Numbered from the stretch's first letter, positions 16,784 through 25,892 are shown. The stretch is DNA of 64,000 nt from Paucimonas lemoignei (GCA_900475325.1 LS483371.1:2542001-2606000); one strand, 5' to 3'. Notes: generated from the sequence alone by a model not told the origin. A program made the numbers and translations.

Positions 16784-16911
16784 CAGGACAAAACAGGCTC
16801 CATGCCCAGCTCGCGAGACGCCTCGGGTATGGGGTTCTGAGTCTTCGCGTTGGCAGCCCAGCGCCTTTAAACGTACAGAAAAACCATCTCCCGATTCCGA
16901 GGACTTCCACG

Positions 16912-17649
16912 ATGACTATCAAACGACAGGCGCTCGTCACCGGCGCAAATAAAGGCATCGGACTGGCGATTGCCAAAGGGCTTGCCGAGGAGGGGTTCTT
17001 TGTCTGGATCGGCGCTCGCGATCGGAGCCGTGGCGAGCAGGCAGTTGCCCAATTACGTCATGCCGGGCTCGATGCAGGGATCTTGGAACTGGACGTTGCG
17101 GTCGAAGACAGCGTGTATCGAGCGGCAGCGACTTTATCTGCTCAAATTGGTGCTCTGGATGTACTGGTCAACAACGCGGGGATCGCGGTGGACATGACTA
17201 AGGCACCCAGTGAAGTGCGAATGCAGGACATGAAAGCCGTTTACGAGGTCAATGTGTTTGGCCCCGTGCGCGTCACCCAAGCGTTCCTGCCCTTGCTGAA
17301 AAACGCCGACCAGGCCCGGATCGTCATGATGAGCAGCGGGGTTGGTTCGCTCACGTTGATAACCGATCCGACATCGATCTATTCGACCGTCAACCTTCTC
17401 GACTACACGTCGTCAAAAGTGGCGCTGAATGCCGTGACGGTCTCCTTCGCGAAAGAGCTCGAGCCGCTGGGTATCAAAGTGAATGCGGTCGAACCTGGGC
17501 ATGTGCGGACCGATCTCAATCACAACTCCGGCGTATTGACGCCTGAAGAAGGGGCGACAACAGTCATTAAGATGGCGCTGCTGGGTCCCGATGGCCCTAC
17601 CGGTGGTTTTTTTCGGGAGTTACGGTCGGCAGCCCTGGTAGTCACGTGA
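16912..17649 (+). CDS. short-chain dehydrogenase/reductase (carbonyl reductase-like)
   Basis: A 245-residue SDR starting MTIKRQALVTGANKGIGLAI, with VLVNNAGIAVD. The catalytic segment is unusual for its spacing: MMSSGVGSLTLITD followed by STVNLLDYTSSKVAL, as in plant/animal-type carbonyl reductases. It ends abruptly after GFFRELRSAALVVT without the usual GG-containing tail, in keeping with that subgroup. The substrate is unknown. No dedicated regulator lies beside it; the NTF2-like gene 128 bp upstream may be in the same transcript. Confidence 0.85.
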   Translation: MTIKRQALVTGANKGIGLAIAKGLAEEGFFVWIGARDRSRGEQAVAQLRHAGLDAGILELDVAVEDSVYRAAATLSAQIGALDVLVNNAGIAVDMTKAPSEVRMQDMKAVYEVNVFGPVRVTQAFLPLLKNADQARIVMMSSGVGSLTLITDPTSIYSTVNLLDYTSSKVALNAVTVSFAKELEPLGIKVNAVEPGHVRTDLNHNSGVLTPEEGATTVIKMALLGPDGPTGGFFRELRSAALVVT

Positions 17650-17774
17650 AGGCCCGACGCTTGCGCGTTGGTCGGTGATTAGCGCCATGTCCGAACGATA
17701 AGAGTGTCCGCATATGGCCCGCATGCGGACCAGCCCCGGCGCCACAGGATGGTGCGCCAGCCTCGCGAACTCAT

Positions 17775-18563
17775 TCACCCCGCCATATCCAGCTCAATCC
17801 ACGTCGGCGCATGATCACTGGCATGAGGCTCATTACGAGGCCAGTGGTCCACCCCCGCCAATTGCAGCCGAGCGCTGGTCTCGGCGTTGAGCAGCAGGTG
17901 ATCAATGCGCAGCCCCGAGTTGGTCTGCCAATGGTTACGAAAGTAATCCCAGAAGGTATAGATACGTTCATCGGGGAAGCAGGCGCGGATAGCGTCGGTC
18001 CAGCCCTGGCTCATCAGCCGCTGGAAACACTCGCGGCTCTCTGGCTGCAACAACGCATCCTTGAGCCACGAGCGGGTGTTGTAGATGTCCTCATCGGTGG
18101 GCACCACGTTGTAATCGCCTGCCAACACCACCGGGTGCCCGCTGGCGTACAGCGAGGCCGCATGCTCAATGAGTTTTTCGAACCAGGCGAGCTTGTAATC
18201 GAACTTGGGCCCCGGCTGGGGGTTGCCATTGGGCAGGTACAGGCAACCGACGATGACGCCGTGGGCGGCGGCTTCCAGATAGCGGCTCTGGGTGTCTTTC
18301 TCATTGCCCGGCAAACCGCGCCGGATCTCCAGAGGCTCCATGCCCTTGGCCAGAATCGCCACGCCGTTCCAGGACGTTTGACCCTGCCAGATCGCCCCGT
18401 AACCGGCTTCGCGAATTTCATCGATGGGGAAGGCCAGGTCGGTCGCCTTCAGTTCTTGCAGGCAAACCACATCCGGCGATTCACGCTCCAGCCAGCTCAG
18501 CAGAATCGGCAAGCGGGCACGAACGCCATTGATGTTGAAGGTGGCGATTTTCACGGTACTCAT
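17775..18563 (-). CDS. xthA: exodeoxyribonuclease III
   Basis: A 262-residue AP endonuclease/3'-5' exonuclease of the ExoIII family. Diagnostic segments are KIATFNINGVRARLP (Asn7-type metal ligand), VVCLQELKATD (catalytic Glu), GNPQPGPKFDYKLAWFEKL, LAGDYNVVPTDEDIY (Asp/Asn pair), YTFWDYF, and the final SDHAPTWIEL with the Asp-His pair. It repairs abasic sites. The start is the ATG at 18563 with a GAGAGG site; a GTG one codon earlier is possible. It lies 63 bp downstream of the AbrB-family gene on the same strand. Pseudomonads often carry more than one ExoIII-type gene, so the symbol may apply to a paralogue. Confidence 0.88.
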   Translation of the reverse strand: MSTVKIATFNINGVRARLPILLSWLERESPDVVCLQELKATDLAFPIDEIREAGYGAIWQGQTSWNGVAILAKGMEPLEIRRGLPGNEKDTQSRYLEAAAHGVIVGCLYLPNGNPQPGPKFDYKLAWFEKLIEHAASLYASGHPVVLAGDYNVVPTDEDIYNTRSWLKDALLQPESRECFQRLMSQGWTDAIRACFPDERIYTFWDYFRNHWQTNSGLRIDHLLLNAETSARLQLAGVDHWPRNEPHASDHAPTWIELDMAG

Positions 18564-18626
18564 CACATCCTCTCAAGGCAGCAGCGATTAGCTGTTTGAG
18601 AGGCGCAGCGCGGCAAGATTCAACAC

Positions 18627-19715
18627 TCAGTGTGATGGCAGGCGTTTATCCGTCAGGCGGATGATTTGCCGGGCCAGAAAGGCGCCTGTGAGGATCACGC
18701 CAATCAGTCGCAAGGTCTGCATGGCCAGCACGAAGCCGACGTCGGAATGGGTGTCGATGGCGATGATTGCCATGGCGTCCAGGCCACCGGGGCTGGTGGC
18801 GAGGTAGACCGACAAGTAGTCCTTGTTGAGCATCACCGCGATCAACCAGGCCGACAGCGCGCAGAGCACAATCAGAATCAGCGAGCCAAGGATCATCGCG
18901 GGCAGGCGGCGCCAGACATAGGCGATGGTCGGCCGATCAAAGCGCAGGCCGACGTAGGCGCCAATCGAGCCGTATGCCAGGGCCAGCATCCAGGACGGCA
19001 GGGTGATCTGCAGCAGCCCGCTCAGTTGCAAGGCGCCGCCGATCAGCAGGGGGCCCATCAGCGCCCCGGCCGGTATCTTGCTGGCGACAACGATGCCGAA
19101 CACGATGACGGCCAGGCTCAAGGCAAAGTTCAGCAGGTTGATGCCTTGCAGGGCCACATCGGCGCTGTGGTTTTGGGTGGCGCCACCTTCGACACCGATC
19201 AAGCGGCTGACAATCGCGCCGATCATCACCACGCAGACCACCCGCACGTATTGCATCGTTGCAACCACTCGCGAGTCGGCGCCGTAGTCTTCGGACATGG
19301 CGACCATCGCCGACGCAGCGCCCGGCGACGTGCCCCAGGCCGCGGTGCTGCCCGCGATGCCGCCAAAGCGCACTAGCCCCAGGCCGACCGCCGCGCTGAG
19401 CAGTACGGTCAAAGCGGTGGCAAACAGCATGACGTGCCAGGAGTGCAGGGCGGTGACCAGTACGGCCATGGTCATCGAGTGGGCGATCAGCACGCCGACC
19501 GTGCCCTGACCCAGGCGGAAGAGGTTTTTGTGCACCCGGATAGTAGCGCCCATCACCCCGAAACCAATGGCCACCAGCATCGGGCCGAGAAACAGCGCCG
19601 CTGGCATTTGCCAGTATCTGAGCAGTTGCGCGGCGCCGCCAGCGAGTACGATCAGGCCTAGCCACTGCAATGGTTTAGGGAGAGTGTGCAGAGAAAAGCC
19701 AGCGGCACGGGACAA
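18627..19715 (-). CDS. AbrB-family integral membrane protein
   Basis: About 362 residues, almost entirely hydrophobic, with roughly ten predicted membrane spans and two internally similar halves, as in the AbrB family (not the DNA-binding AbrB; formerly annotated as putative ammonia monooxygenase). Typical motifs are AAWGTSPGAASAMVAMSEDYGAD in the first half (shown in the pieces GTSPGAASAM and SEDYGAD) and ATSPGGLDAMAIIA in the second. The role is unknown; transport has been proposed. A TTG at 19715 is preceded by GGAG at the right distance and is preferred over a further TTG at 19760. The LysR gene at 19831 is divergent and probably regulates it. Confidence 0.82.
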   Translation of the reverse strand: MSRAAGFSLHTLPKPLQWLGLIVLAGGAAQLLRYWQMPAALFLGPMLVAIGFGVMGATIRVHKNLFRLGQGTVGVLIAHSMTMAVLVTALHSWHVMLFATALTVLLSAAVGLGLVRFGGIAGSTAAWGTSPGAASAMVAMSEDYGADSRVVATMQYVRVVCVVMIGAIVSRLIGVEGGATQNHSADVALQGINLLNFALSLAVIVFGIVVASKIPAGALMGPLLIGGALQLSGLLQITLPSWMLALAYGSIGAYVGLRFDRPTIAYVWRRLPAMILGSLILIVLCALSAWLIAVMLNKDYLSVYLATSPGGLDAMAIIAIDTHSDVGFVLAMQTLRLIGVILTGAFLARQIIRLTDKRLPSH

Positions 19716-19830
19716 GGTGAGGCTCCAGAGGCGGACGAGACAGGACGTCCGTACGGACAAAGTATCGACACATCAATCGATCAAGTCTATTTTCTAATAG
19801 TCATGAATTGATAACTTTGGTTGATAGATT

Positions 19831-20733
19831 ATGGATCTGCGCGATCTCACCTATTTTGAAACGATTGCCGAGCTAGGCCACCTGGGTCGCGCGGCGCAGA
19901 AGCTCAACCGCAGCCAGCCCGCGCTGACCAAAAGCATCCAGCGTCTGGAGGAATCATTCGGGACGCGGCTGTTTCAGCGCGATGGGCGGCGTATCAAGCT
20001 GACGCCAGTCGGCGAGTTGTTGCAGGCCAGAGGCAAGGTGTTGCAGCAGAGCATTGCCCAGACCCAGCGCGAGGTGCGGGATTTCGCCAGCGGTGCGGTG
20101 GGCAATATTCGGGTGGGTTGCGCCTCCACCATGGCCGAGTACCTATTGCCGAAACTGACCTCGGCCTTGTTGCAACGCACGCCGGACATCACCCTGAAAA
20201 TGGTTATTGGTCAGGACGACCTGTTGCGCGAGTCCCTGCGTTCCGGGCAGTTGGACATGATCATTTGCGCGCTGATCACGGACGATGAGCAATTCCAGAG
20301 TTTTGCCATCCTCAAGGATGAGGCGGTGGTGATCGCCAGCAAGGACCACCCGATCTTCAAGGGCCGCTACAGCATGGCCGACCTGTGCACCTATCGCTGG
20401 GTGTTGCCGCCTACCGGCGTGTCGTCGCGCAAATGGCTGGATCGGGTTTTCGCCGCTGAAAATCTGCCCTTGCCGGTGGTGCAGATTGAAGCCAATTCGA
20501 TTCCCTTGCTCCCCGGCCTGATCGAGCGCACCAGCCTGCTGAGCTTCACCGCCAGGGAAACCCTGGAGTTCGGTAACAACATGCAACACTTGCGCGAGGT
20601 CGTCGTCAAACAGACCACCATGAAGCGCACCATTGGCTGCACCGTGCGTAAAGGGGGCTATCTGTCGCCCGCCGCCCAGGCCATGGTGCAGATGCTGCAT
20701 GAGAGCAGCGGAGAATTTTTGAGCTGGAGTTGA
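19831..20733 (+). CDS. LysR-family regulator
   Basis: A 300-residue LysR-type regulator: helix-turn-helix at residues about 3-60 (DLTYFETIAELGHLGRAAQKL, NRSQPALTKSIQRLEESFG), linker helix, then a two-lobed effector-binding domain (about 90-295). It is divergent from the AbrB-family gene, separated by 115 bp that contain AT-rich, partly symmetrical sequence (for example CTATTTTCTAATAG at about 19786-19799), so it likely regulates that gene. The effector is unknown. Confidence 0.87.
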   Translation: MDLRDLTYFETIAELGHLGRAAQKLNRSQPALTKSIQRLEESFGTRLFQRDGRRIKLTPVGELLQARGKVLQQSIAQTQREVRDFASGAVGNIRVGCASTMAEYLLPKLTSALLQRTPDITLKMVIGQDDLLRESLRSGQLDMIICALITDDEQFQSFAILKDEAVVIASKDHPIFKGRYSMADLCTYRWVLPPTGVSSRKWLDRVFAAENLPLPVVQIEANSIPLLPGLIERTSLLSFTARETLEFGNNMQHLREVVVKQTTMKRTIGCTVRKGGYLSPAAQAMVQMLHESSGEFLSWS

Positions 20734-20816
20734 CGTCGGGTGGCTGCTTTTTAGGGGCGAGGCGGGTTAGCCTTGGCGCTTGGCCATCTTCGAAACCCAC
20801 TCTGGAGAATCACACG

Positions 20817-21047
20817 ATGCAGGCACCTTCACAGTTGCACACACACCTGACGTCATTGCGGTTTTTTGCCTGTACCGATTACCAGTTCGGAGGCGATCAG
20901 TCTCCGCTGAACGACGCAGATGCCGATGAGGACAATGATCCGGAAGGCTATCTGGACCTGGACGTACTGGGGTTGGACGAATTCAGCGACTCGGACAAGC
21001 TGGACCCGATCTTCAGCAGCGATGTGGGTTCTTCCTCGGTTAATTGA
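20817..21047 (+). CDS. small acidic protein of unknown function
   Basis: A 76-residue protein, very rich in Asp and Glu from residue 28 on (LNDADADEDNDPEGYLDLD, then LGLDEFSDSDKLDPIF), with a serine-rich end. GGAGA lies 8-9 bases before the ATG, and the gene is in a normal position after the LysR gene, so it is likely real. No family recognised. The acidic stretches could bind metal or a basic partner, which is speculation. Confidence 0.55.
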   Translation: MQAPSQLHTHLTSLRFFACTDYQFGGDQSPLNDADADEDNDPEGYLDLDVLGLDEFSDSDKLDPIFSSDVGSSSVN

Positions 21048-21160
21048 TTGGGTGCGCAGAAACCTGTAGGAGCTTCGACGAATCAGAGTGGTGCGCCTTG
21101 AATCGAGTTTCAACACAGCATCCGGATGCTGCTGAGTCAGGTTCCGTCCTGACGGCCGGG

Positions 21161-21723
21161 TCACTTTTGGTGCCAAAAGTAACCAAAACCATTGCGCTGG
21201 TGTCAGCCCCTGTACCGCAGGGGTTCCGCCCTCCGATATCGTGGGGCGGGCACGCGCCGACGGGCCATCCATGGCCCAGCGGCGCTCGCTCGGCATCCAT
21301 GCCGAGCGACCCACCCCACGGCACCTCCACTCAGCCTCCCGACGCGCATTTTGCGTCGTCTGGGAAATCGTGGCAGGAAAAGCAAAAGCCAAAGCAAATC
21401 TGCTCTGCAGATCTTTCCAGGATGATTTCCTTCCCGGCTCGCACTCTGCTTTTGATTCTGGAGGCGTGCGCAAAACGTATGGCCGACACAAATTGCGACT
21501 TGTGGCCGGCCGAGCGCAGGTATTGCGCAGCGGGTCTCTTTGTTTAAAGGCAGCGGCAAGGATGCCGGGTTAGCCGCACCGGGCCATGGATGGCCCATTG
21601 CGGCGGCCCACGGAGCAATGCCGGAGTGAGGGAAGTCTGAGCCTTGGCGAAGACCCGGACAAAGGAGCGGGAGCGTTTTGCTTACTTTTGACTGGGCCGG
21701 CATTCCGGCTCTATCAAAAGTGA
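21161..21723. repeat. non-coding element with terminal inverted repeats
   Basis: The 758 bases between 21048 and 21805 contain no gene I can support. Inside lies an element whose ends are inverted copies: the left begins TCACTTTTGG-TGCC-AAAAGTAACCAAAACC (21161-21190), and the right, read on the other strand, begins TCACTTTTGATAG and ends CAAAAGTAAGCAAAACG (21723 back to about 21674). Inner inverted segments match too: GGGCCATCCATGGCCC near 21263 and GGGCCATGGATGGCCC near 21580. Each end can itself fold into a hairpin. Short frames that cross it are low-complexity and look spurious. It resembles the dispersed, probably non-autonomous repeats seen in fluorescens-group genomes. Confidence 0.6.
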
Positions 21724-21805
21724 GGCGCCGTAAGGGCGCAAAGGTGAATCAGCGTCACCGCCGCTGCTGGATATACATGGTTTTAGGGCTCCACCAACAG
21801 AGTAT

Positions 21806-22324
21806 CTACAGGTGCGGTTTATGTCTGGCCAAATAGATCGCCAGCGCCTCAGCCGCCAGTTCCACCGTGGAACTGCTCCCCGCCCAGCTGCAGGCCAGCA
21901 TCAGATTTCTCGGCAGACCGAAGTCCTCCACCACGTAACCCTGCTGATCACAGCCGTTGAGGTCATGGGGCACCAGGTCGCGCAGCGAATGCACCGGATC
22001 GAAGTACACCCACACCGGCTTGTTCAGCGCCACCGCGATGCCGACTTCGAACGCCGTGCCTGAGTCCGGCTCCAGGCCGCGGAATACATTGAGATTGGCC
22101 AGTACCGCGTCGCACCCGCGAATCATCGCGATGTTCATCGCGCAAATCACGCTGGCTGTTTCCTGTGGGGGCAGGTTGCTGGCCACCTCGTTATCGAACG
22201 GATATAAACCCTCCAGGCTGTGGGCGCTGCACAGGGCCTTGAGGTATTGCCCATGCTCGATGGCGTCCTGGCGGAACACATCGAAGCCTGCCAGGTAGAC
22301 CCGGGGGTTAGTGGTGATGTGCAT
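21806..22324 (-). CDS. nucleoside 2-deoxyribosyltransferase-like protein
   Basis: A 172-residue protein of the nucleoside deoxyribosyltransferase family. RVYLAGFDVF at the start, CDAVLANLNVFRG in the middle and LEPDSGTAFEVGIAVALNKPV match the family; the Glu in GTAFEVG is the catalytic nucleophile. Such enzymes swap bases on deoxynucleosides or hydrolyse modified nucleotides (RCL-like), in nucleotide salvage or clean-up. It is monocistronic. The start ATG at 22324 is preceded by GGGAG on the coding strand. Confidence 0.82.
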   Translation of the reverse strand: MHITTNPRVYLAGFDVFRQDAIEHGQYLKALCSAHSLEGLYPFDNEVASNLPPQETASVICAMNIAMIRGCDAVLANLNVFRGLEPDSGTAFEVGIAVALNKPVWVYFDPVHSLRDLVPHDLNGCDQQGYVVEDFGLPRNLMLACSWAGSSSTVELAAEALAIYLARHKPHL

Positions 22325-22452
22325 GACGATCTCCCGGTGAGTCTGATGTCAGGCGATTCTAACGCTTCGGCCACCTGACTGCCGCGGACCATTTATCAGG
22401 CCAACGGCCCGCACGCTGGAATCTGTACGGATAACCAGTATCCTTGTGCGCC

Positions 22453-24141
22453 ATGTCTGGCCCTCGCGTGAATCTGGCAGTGAACACGTCACCTCTTGAA
22501 AACCCGTTCTATTACCTTGAAAACTTTCGTCAGGTGCTGGACTGGATCGCCCGGCGTTATGACGACCTGCTCGAAGAACAGGAGCGTCGCTTCATCGCTT
22601 CGTTCGCCCGCTTGCCGCAGGAGGCACAGGGGCTGCTGGTGCGCATGGTGATGCGCAAAGGGTCGCTGTTTCGGGCGAGCAAGCTCAGCTATGCGGAGTT
22701 GGGCGACACCTTGCTCGCGGTGCAGCCGCTGCTGGAAAACGGCTGGGTGGATCCGCGTCCGGCGTTGAGCCTTGAACAATTGTTTGTGCTGTTGCGCAAG
22801 GCCGAACTCGCCGCCTGTTTCCATGCCCATGGCGTGCGTGCCACGCAACGCAAGGACGAACTGCTGACTGCGTTGCAGCCACTGCACTCCACGGCACAGG
22901 CCCTGCAGGACTGGTACGCCGGTTTCGACGAAACCATCTTCGCCCTGACCGTGATGCCGATCTGTGACCGGTTGCGGCTGCTGTACTTTGGCAATCTCTA
23001 CCAGGAGTGGTCTGAATTCGTGTTGGCGGACCTGGGCGTGTATCGCTACGAGAAGGTCGAGTTTTCCGCTGACTCGCGGGCCATCGTGCAGCGCGCCGAC
23101 ATCGACGTTTGCCTTGAACTGCATGCCTGCCGTCAGGCCCTGGACGAGGGCGCGCCGCTGCCTGAATTGGCCCGGCGTGCCCTGGACATCGAGACCCTCA
23201 ACCCGTGGCTGCAAATGCGCCGGGCCAAAGCCCTGTTCCAACTGGGCCAGCAGGCCGAGCGCTTGCAGGATTGGCCGTTGGCTCTGAGTGTCTACCAACA
23301 GAGCGATTATCCCGGAGCCCGAGCCCGGCGCATCCGGGTGCTGGAGCGTGCCGAGGACTACGCTGGCGCCCTGACACTGCTCGAACTCGCCCAGGCGGCG
23401 CCGGAAAGTGCCGCTGAAGTGCAGCAACTGTTGCGGGTACAGCCGCGTTTGCAGCGCAAGCTCGGAATGCCGGGCAAGGCGCGACGGGTGACGCGCCAGG
23501 TCGAACGGGTGGATGTGCGGGTGGCGCCCAGGCCGGACCTCAGCGTTGAACAACTGATCCGGCAGCATCTGGCGGAGGAGGGCAGCGAAGTGCATTACGT
23601 CGAGAATGCGCTGATCAATTCCCTGTTCGGGCTGTTGTGCTGGCCGGCGATTTTCGCCCCGTTACCGGGAGCGTTCTTCCATCCGTTCCACACCGGGCCC
23701 AGCGATTTACACAGCCCTGACTTCTATCAGCGTCGCGCCGACCTGTTTGACAGCTGCCTGGCCCAGCTCGACAGCGACGCGTGGCAGGACACCATCCGCC
23801 ACCACTACCAGAGCAAATATGGTCTGCAGTCGCCCTTTGTCTTTTGGGGTGCCTTGACCGAGCCCTTGCTGGAACAGGCGCTGCAGTGCCTGCCGGTGGA
23901 ACATCTGCGCCACTGGTTCCGCCGCCTGCTGCTCGACATCAAGGCCAATCGCACGGGGATGCCGGACCTGATCCAGTTCTTCCCGGCCCAACGCCGCTAC
24001 CGAATGATCGAAGTCAAAGGTCCCGGCGACAAACTTCAGGACAACCAACTGCGCTGGCTGGATTTCTGTGCCGAGCATGGCATGCCGGTGGTGGTGTGTT
24101 ATGTGCAGTGGGAAGAGCAGGCATCAGTTGAATCCCTGTAG
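22453..24141 (+). CDS. FAN1-like VRR-NUC domain nuclease
   Basis: A 562-residue protein. The C-terminal PD-(D/E)XK nuclease of the VRR-NUC type is clear at about 455-560: IKANRTGMPDLIQFF (catalytic Asp), RYRMIEVKGPGDKLQDNQLRW (Glu-Val-Lys) and a following helix. The N-terminal part is helical with an SAP/winged-helix-like region (LSYAELGDTLL, KAELAACFHAHGVRATQRKDELLTAL) and a middle TPR-like stretch. This is the domain order of bacterial FAN1/KIAA1018 homologues, which incise flapped and crosslinked DNA. The start at 22453 (ATG) is chosen over a TTG at 22444. It is a single gene. Confidence 0.87.
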   Translation: MSGPRVNLAVNTSPLENPFYYLENFRQVLDWIARRYDDLLEEQERRFIASFARLPQEAQGLLVRMVMRKGSLFRASKLSYAELGDTLLAVQPLLENGWVDPRPALSLEQLFVLLRKAELAACFHAHGVRATQRKDELLTALQPLHSTAQALQDWYAGFDETIFALTVMPICDRLRLLYFGNLYQEWSEFVLADLGVYRYEKVEFSADSRAIVQRADIDVCLELHACRQALDEGAPLPELARRALDIETLNPWLQMRRAKALFQLGQQAERLQDWPLALSVYQQSDYPGARARRIRVLERAEDYAGALTLLELAQAAPESAAEVQQLLRVQPRLQRKLGMPGKARRVTRQVERVDVRVAPRPDLSVEQLIRQHLAEEGSEVHYVENALINSLFGLLCWPAIFAPLPGAFFHPFHTGPSDLHSPDFYQRRADLFDSCLAQLDSDAWQDTIRHHYQSKYGLQSPFVFWGALTEPLLEQALQCLPVEHLRHWFRRLLLDIKANRTGMPDLIQFFPAQRRYRMIEVKGPGDKLQDNQLRWLDFCAEHGMPVVVCYVQWEEQASVESL

Positions 24142-24210
24142 GAGCTGCCGCAGGCTGCGAAAGCAATGTGCCTGCAAGGTCGCGTTCGCAGCCTGCGGCA
24201 GCTCCTACAG
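24136..24210. repeat. REP pair, GTAGGAGCTGC type
   Basis: Perfect arms GTAGGAGCTGCCGCAGGCTGCG and its complement flank about 28 bp. It starts inside the stop codon area of the nuclease gene, between convergent genes, and may serve as a transcription barrier. Confidence 0.85.
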
Positions 24211-24234
24211 GGTGTGCGCAACGTTTGAATTGCC

Positions 24235-25566
24235 TCAAAGAATCGAAATCGGGTAATCAACGATCACCCTGAATTCGTTCTGATCGCCTTCGGCCTGATC
24301 CGTATTGCCGCGATGCCAGGCCTGGCGCAAGCGCACTGAAAGATCCTTGGCCGGGCCTTGCTGGATCACGTACTTGGCCTCAAGGTTGGTTTCGTGATGC
24401 TTGCCGTCCTCGCCATAGCCATAGGCGCGATAAGGGCTGTCGAGGGCCATTTTGGTGCCGTCGATGTCCTTGCCATTGGCGTAGCGCGCCATGAAACTCA
24501 AGCCGGGTAGGCCGTAGGTGCTCATCTCCAGGTCGTAGCGGGCCTGCCAGGATTTCTCCCCGGGGCCGTTGAAGTCAGAGTACTGAATCGAGTTGGCGAG
24601 GAAGATCGAGTCGGCACTTGAGCCGGAACCATTGTCGCCAAAACCGACATAATCAAAGGGCTCATCGCCATGCACCTGCTGATAAGCCAGGGTCAAGGTA
24701 TGCCCGGCAAGAAACGAATAGGCGCCCGCCAATGACCAAGTGGTATTGCTTATATCCCCGGCATTGGCCGAACCTTCATCATTGGTTCGATAGATATTGA
24801 AGTCGAACGTCAAGGATTGATCATTGGCCAGCGCCAGGGTGTAGTTGGCGTTGGCGTAATACTGGCGATAAATATCTTCCAGCTCCGCGCCATATAAAGA
24901 AATCGACAGGGCGTCATTAATTGCATAGCGGCCGCCGATAAAATCAACGCTGTTAGCGGTGACGTTGGCATAGGTGGCGAATAGTTCACCGTCGGAGTCA
25001 GTATGGTTCGGTCCATTGCCGGCAGTAAAATGACCGGCTTCAAGATCAAGGCCATCAATTTCACTGCTCAGTAAATTAAAGCCCGTGGCTGTTTGTGGGA
25101 ACAGTCGTGTCCCGCCTGCTGCGAAGACGGGCGCAGTAGGTTGCATCTGGCCCCATTTGAGCATTGTTTTGGAGAACCGGATTTTAAGTGCCGCGCCTGC
25201 GCTGCTGAAGTTGCTCTCGGAACTGCCATCGCTGTCGACCGGAATATTGCCCGTGCCGGAGTGACCTGCGCCGCCGTCCAGCTTGAGCCCGAACCAGCCA
25301 TAAGCGTCAACCCCAACCCCAACTGTCCCCTGGGTAAACCCGGAATCAAAGTTACCCTTGATGCCCTGTGACCAGTCGCGACGATCAACGCTGCCGTTTT
25401 TTCCGTCGCGATTGAAGTAGTAATTACGCAGCAGGATATTGGCTTTGGCATCTTCCATAAAACCCTTGACCTCTCGCTGATCACTGACAAAAGGTTCGGC
25501 AAGCGCATCAGGAAGACTGGCCGCAATAATAGCCAGCGCGATCAAACTCATGTTTATCACTTTCAT
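24235..25566 (-). CDS. OprD-family outer membrane porin
   Basis: A 443-residue outer-membrane channel. A signal peptide of about 23 residues ends at DALA. The mature start EPFVSDQREVKGFMEDAKANILLRNYYFNRDGK (in pieces FMEDAKANILLRNYYF and NRDGK) is the OprD hallmark, with RDWSQGIKGNFDSGFTQGTVGVGVDAYG (pieces RDWSQGIKG, GVGVDAYG) and a final beta-strand ending FRVIVDYPISIL. OprD porins give specific uptake of amino acids, aromatic acids or sugars; the substrate cannot be assigned. GAGG lies 6 bases before the ATG. Its central part has lower GC than its neighbours. Confidence 0.9.
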   Translation of the reverse strand: MKVINMSLIALAIIAASLPDALAEPFVSDQREVKGFMEDAKANILLRNYYFNRDGKNGSVDRRDWSQGIKGNFDSGFTQGTVGVGVDAYGWFGLKLDGGAGHSGTGNIPVDSDGSSESNFSSAGAALKIRFSKTMLKWGQMQPTAPVFAAGGTRLFPQTATGFNLLSSEIDGLDLEAGHFTAGNGPNHTDSDGELFATYANVTANSVDFIGGRYAINDALSISLYGAELEDIYRQYYANANYTLALANDQSLTFDFNIYRTNDEGSANAGDISNTTWSLAGAYSFLAGHTLTLAYQQVHGDEPFDYVGFGDNGSGSSADSIFLANSIQYSDFNGPGEKSWQARYDLEMSTYGLPGLSFMARYANGKDIDGTKMALDSPYRAYGYGEDGKHHETNLEAKYVIQQGPAKDLSVRLRQAWHRGNTDQAEGDQNEFRVIVDYPISIL

Positions 25567-25791
25567 AATGGCCTCGCGTTAAGCTCGTCAAGTTGCTCGC
25601 CAATGTTGTGCAGTCTGGCAAACATCATTACTTCACTTTACAAGGAGCCAAGCTTAATCGCGGTGTTGAAAAGCGCCACTTCCACGTCCTGATCAAGCAC
25701 AAGTTGCTGGATGTTTCTGACGGTCGGTGGAAAGTGTTAAACGAATGACAGCGGGGAGGGTACTCGTTGTTTCACTGACGAAACACCAAAC

Positions 25792-25868
25792 CTGTAGGCG
25801 CTGCCGAAGGCTGAGAATTGAGGTTTATCACATAAACCCGACTTCGCAGCCTGCGGCAGCTCCTACAA
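25792..25868. repeat. REP pair, GTAGGAGCTGC type (degenerate)
   Basis: Inverted arms GTAGGCGCTGCCGAAGGCTG and CGCAGCCTGCGGCAGCTCCTAC. It is the only structure I see in the 326-bp gap 25567-25892; the rest presumably contains the porin promoter on the minus strand. Confidence 0.75.
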
Positions 25869-25892
25869 GTCACATTTCAAGCCGATGACGTA

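Noticed and set aside
21044..21703. several overlapping frames across the inverted-repeat element
   Set aside because: They exist on both strands in the same place, lack ribosome-binding sites and translate repeat sequence; not accepted as genes.
22489..23595. 368-codon minus-strand reading frame
   Set aside because: Antisense to the FAN1-like gene, which has a complete nuclease motif.
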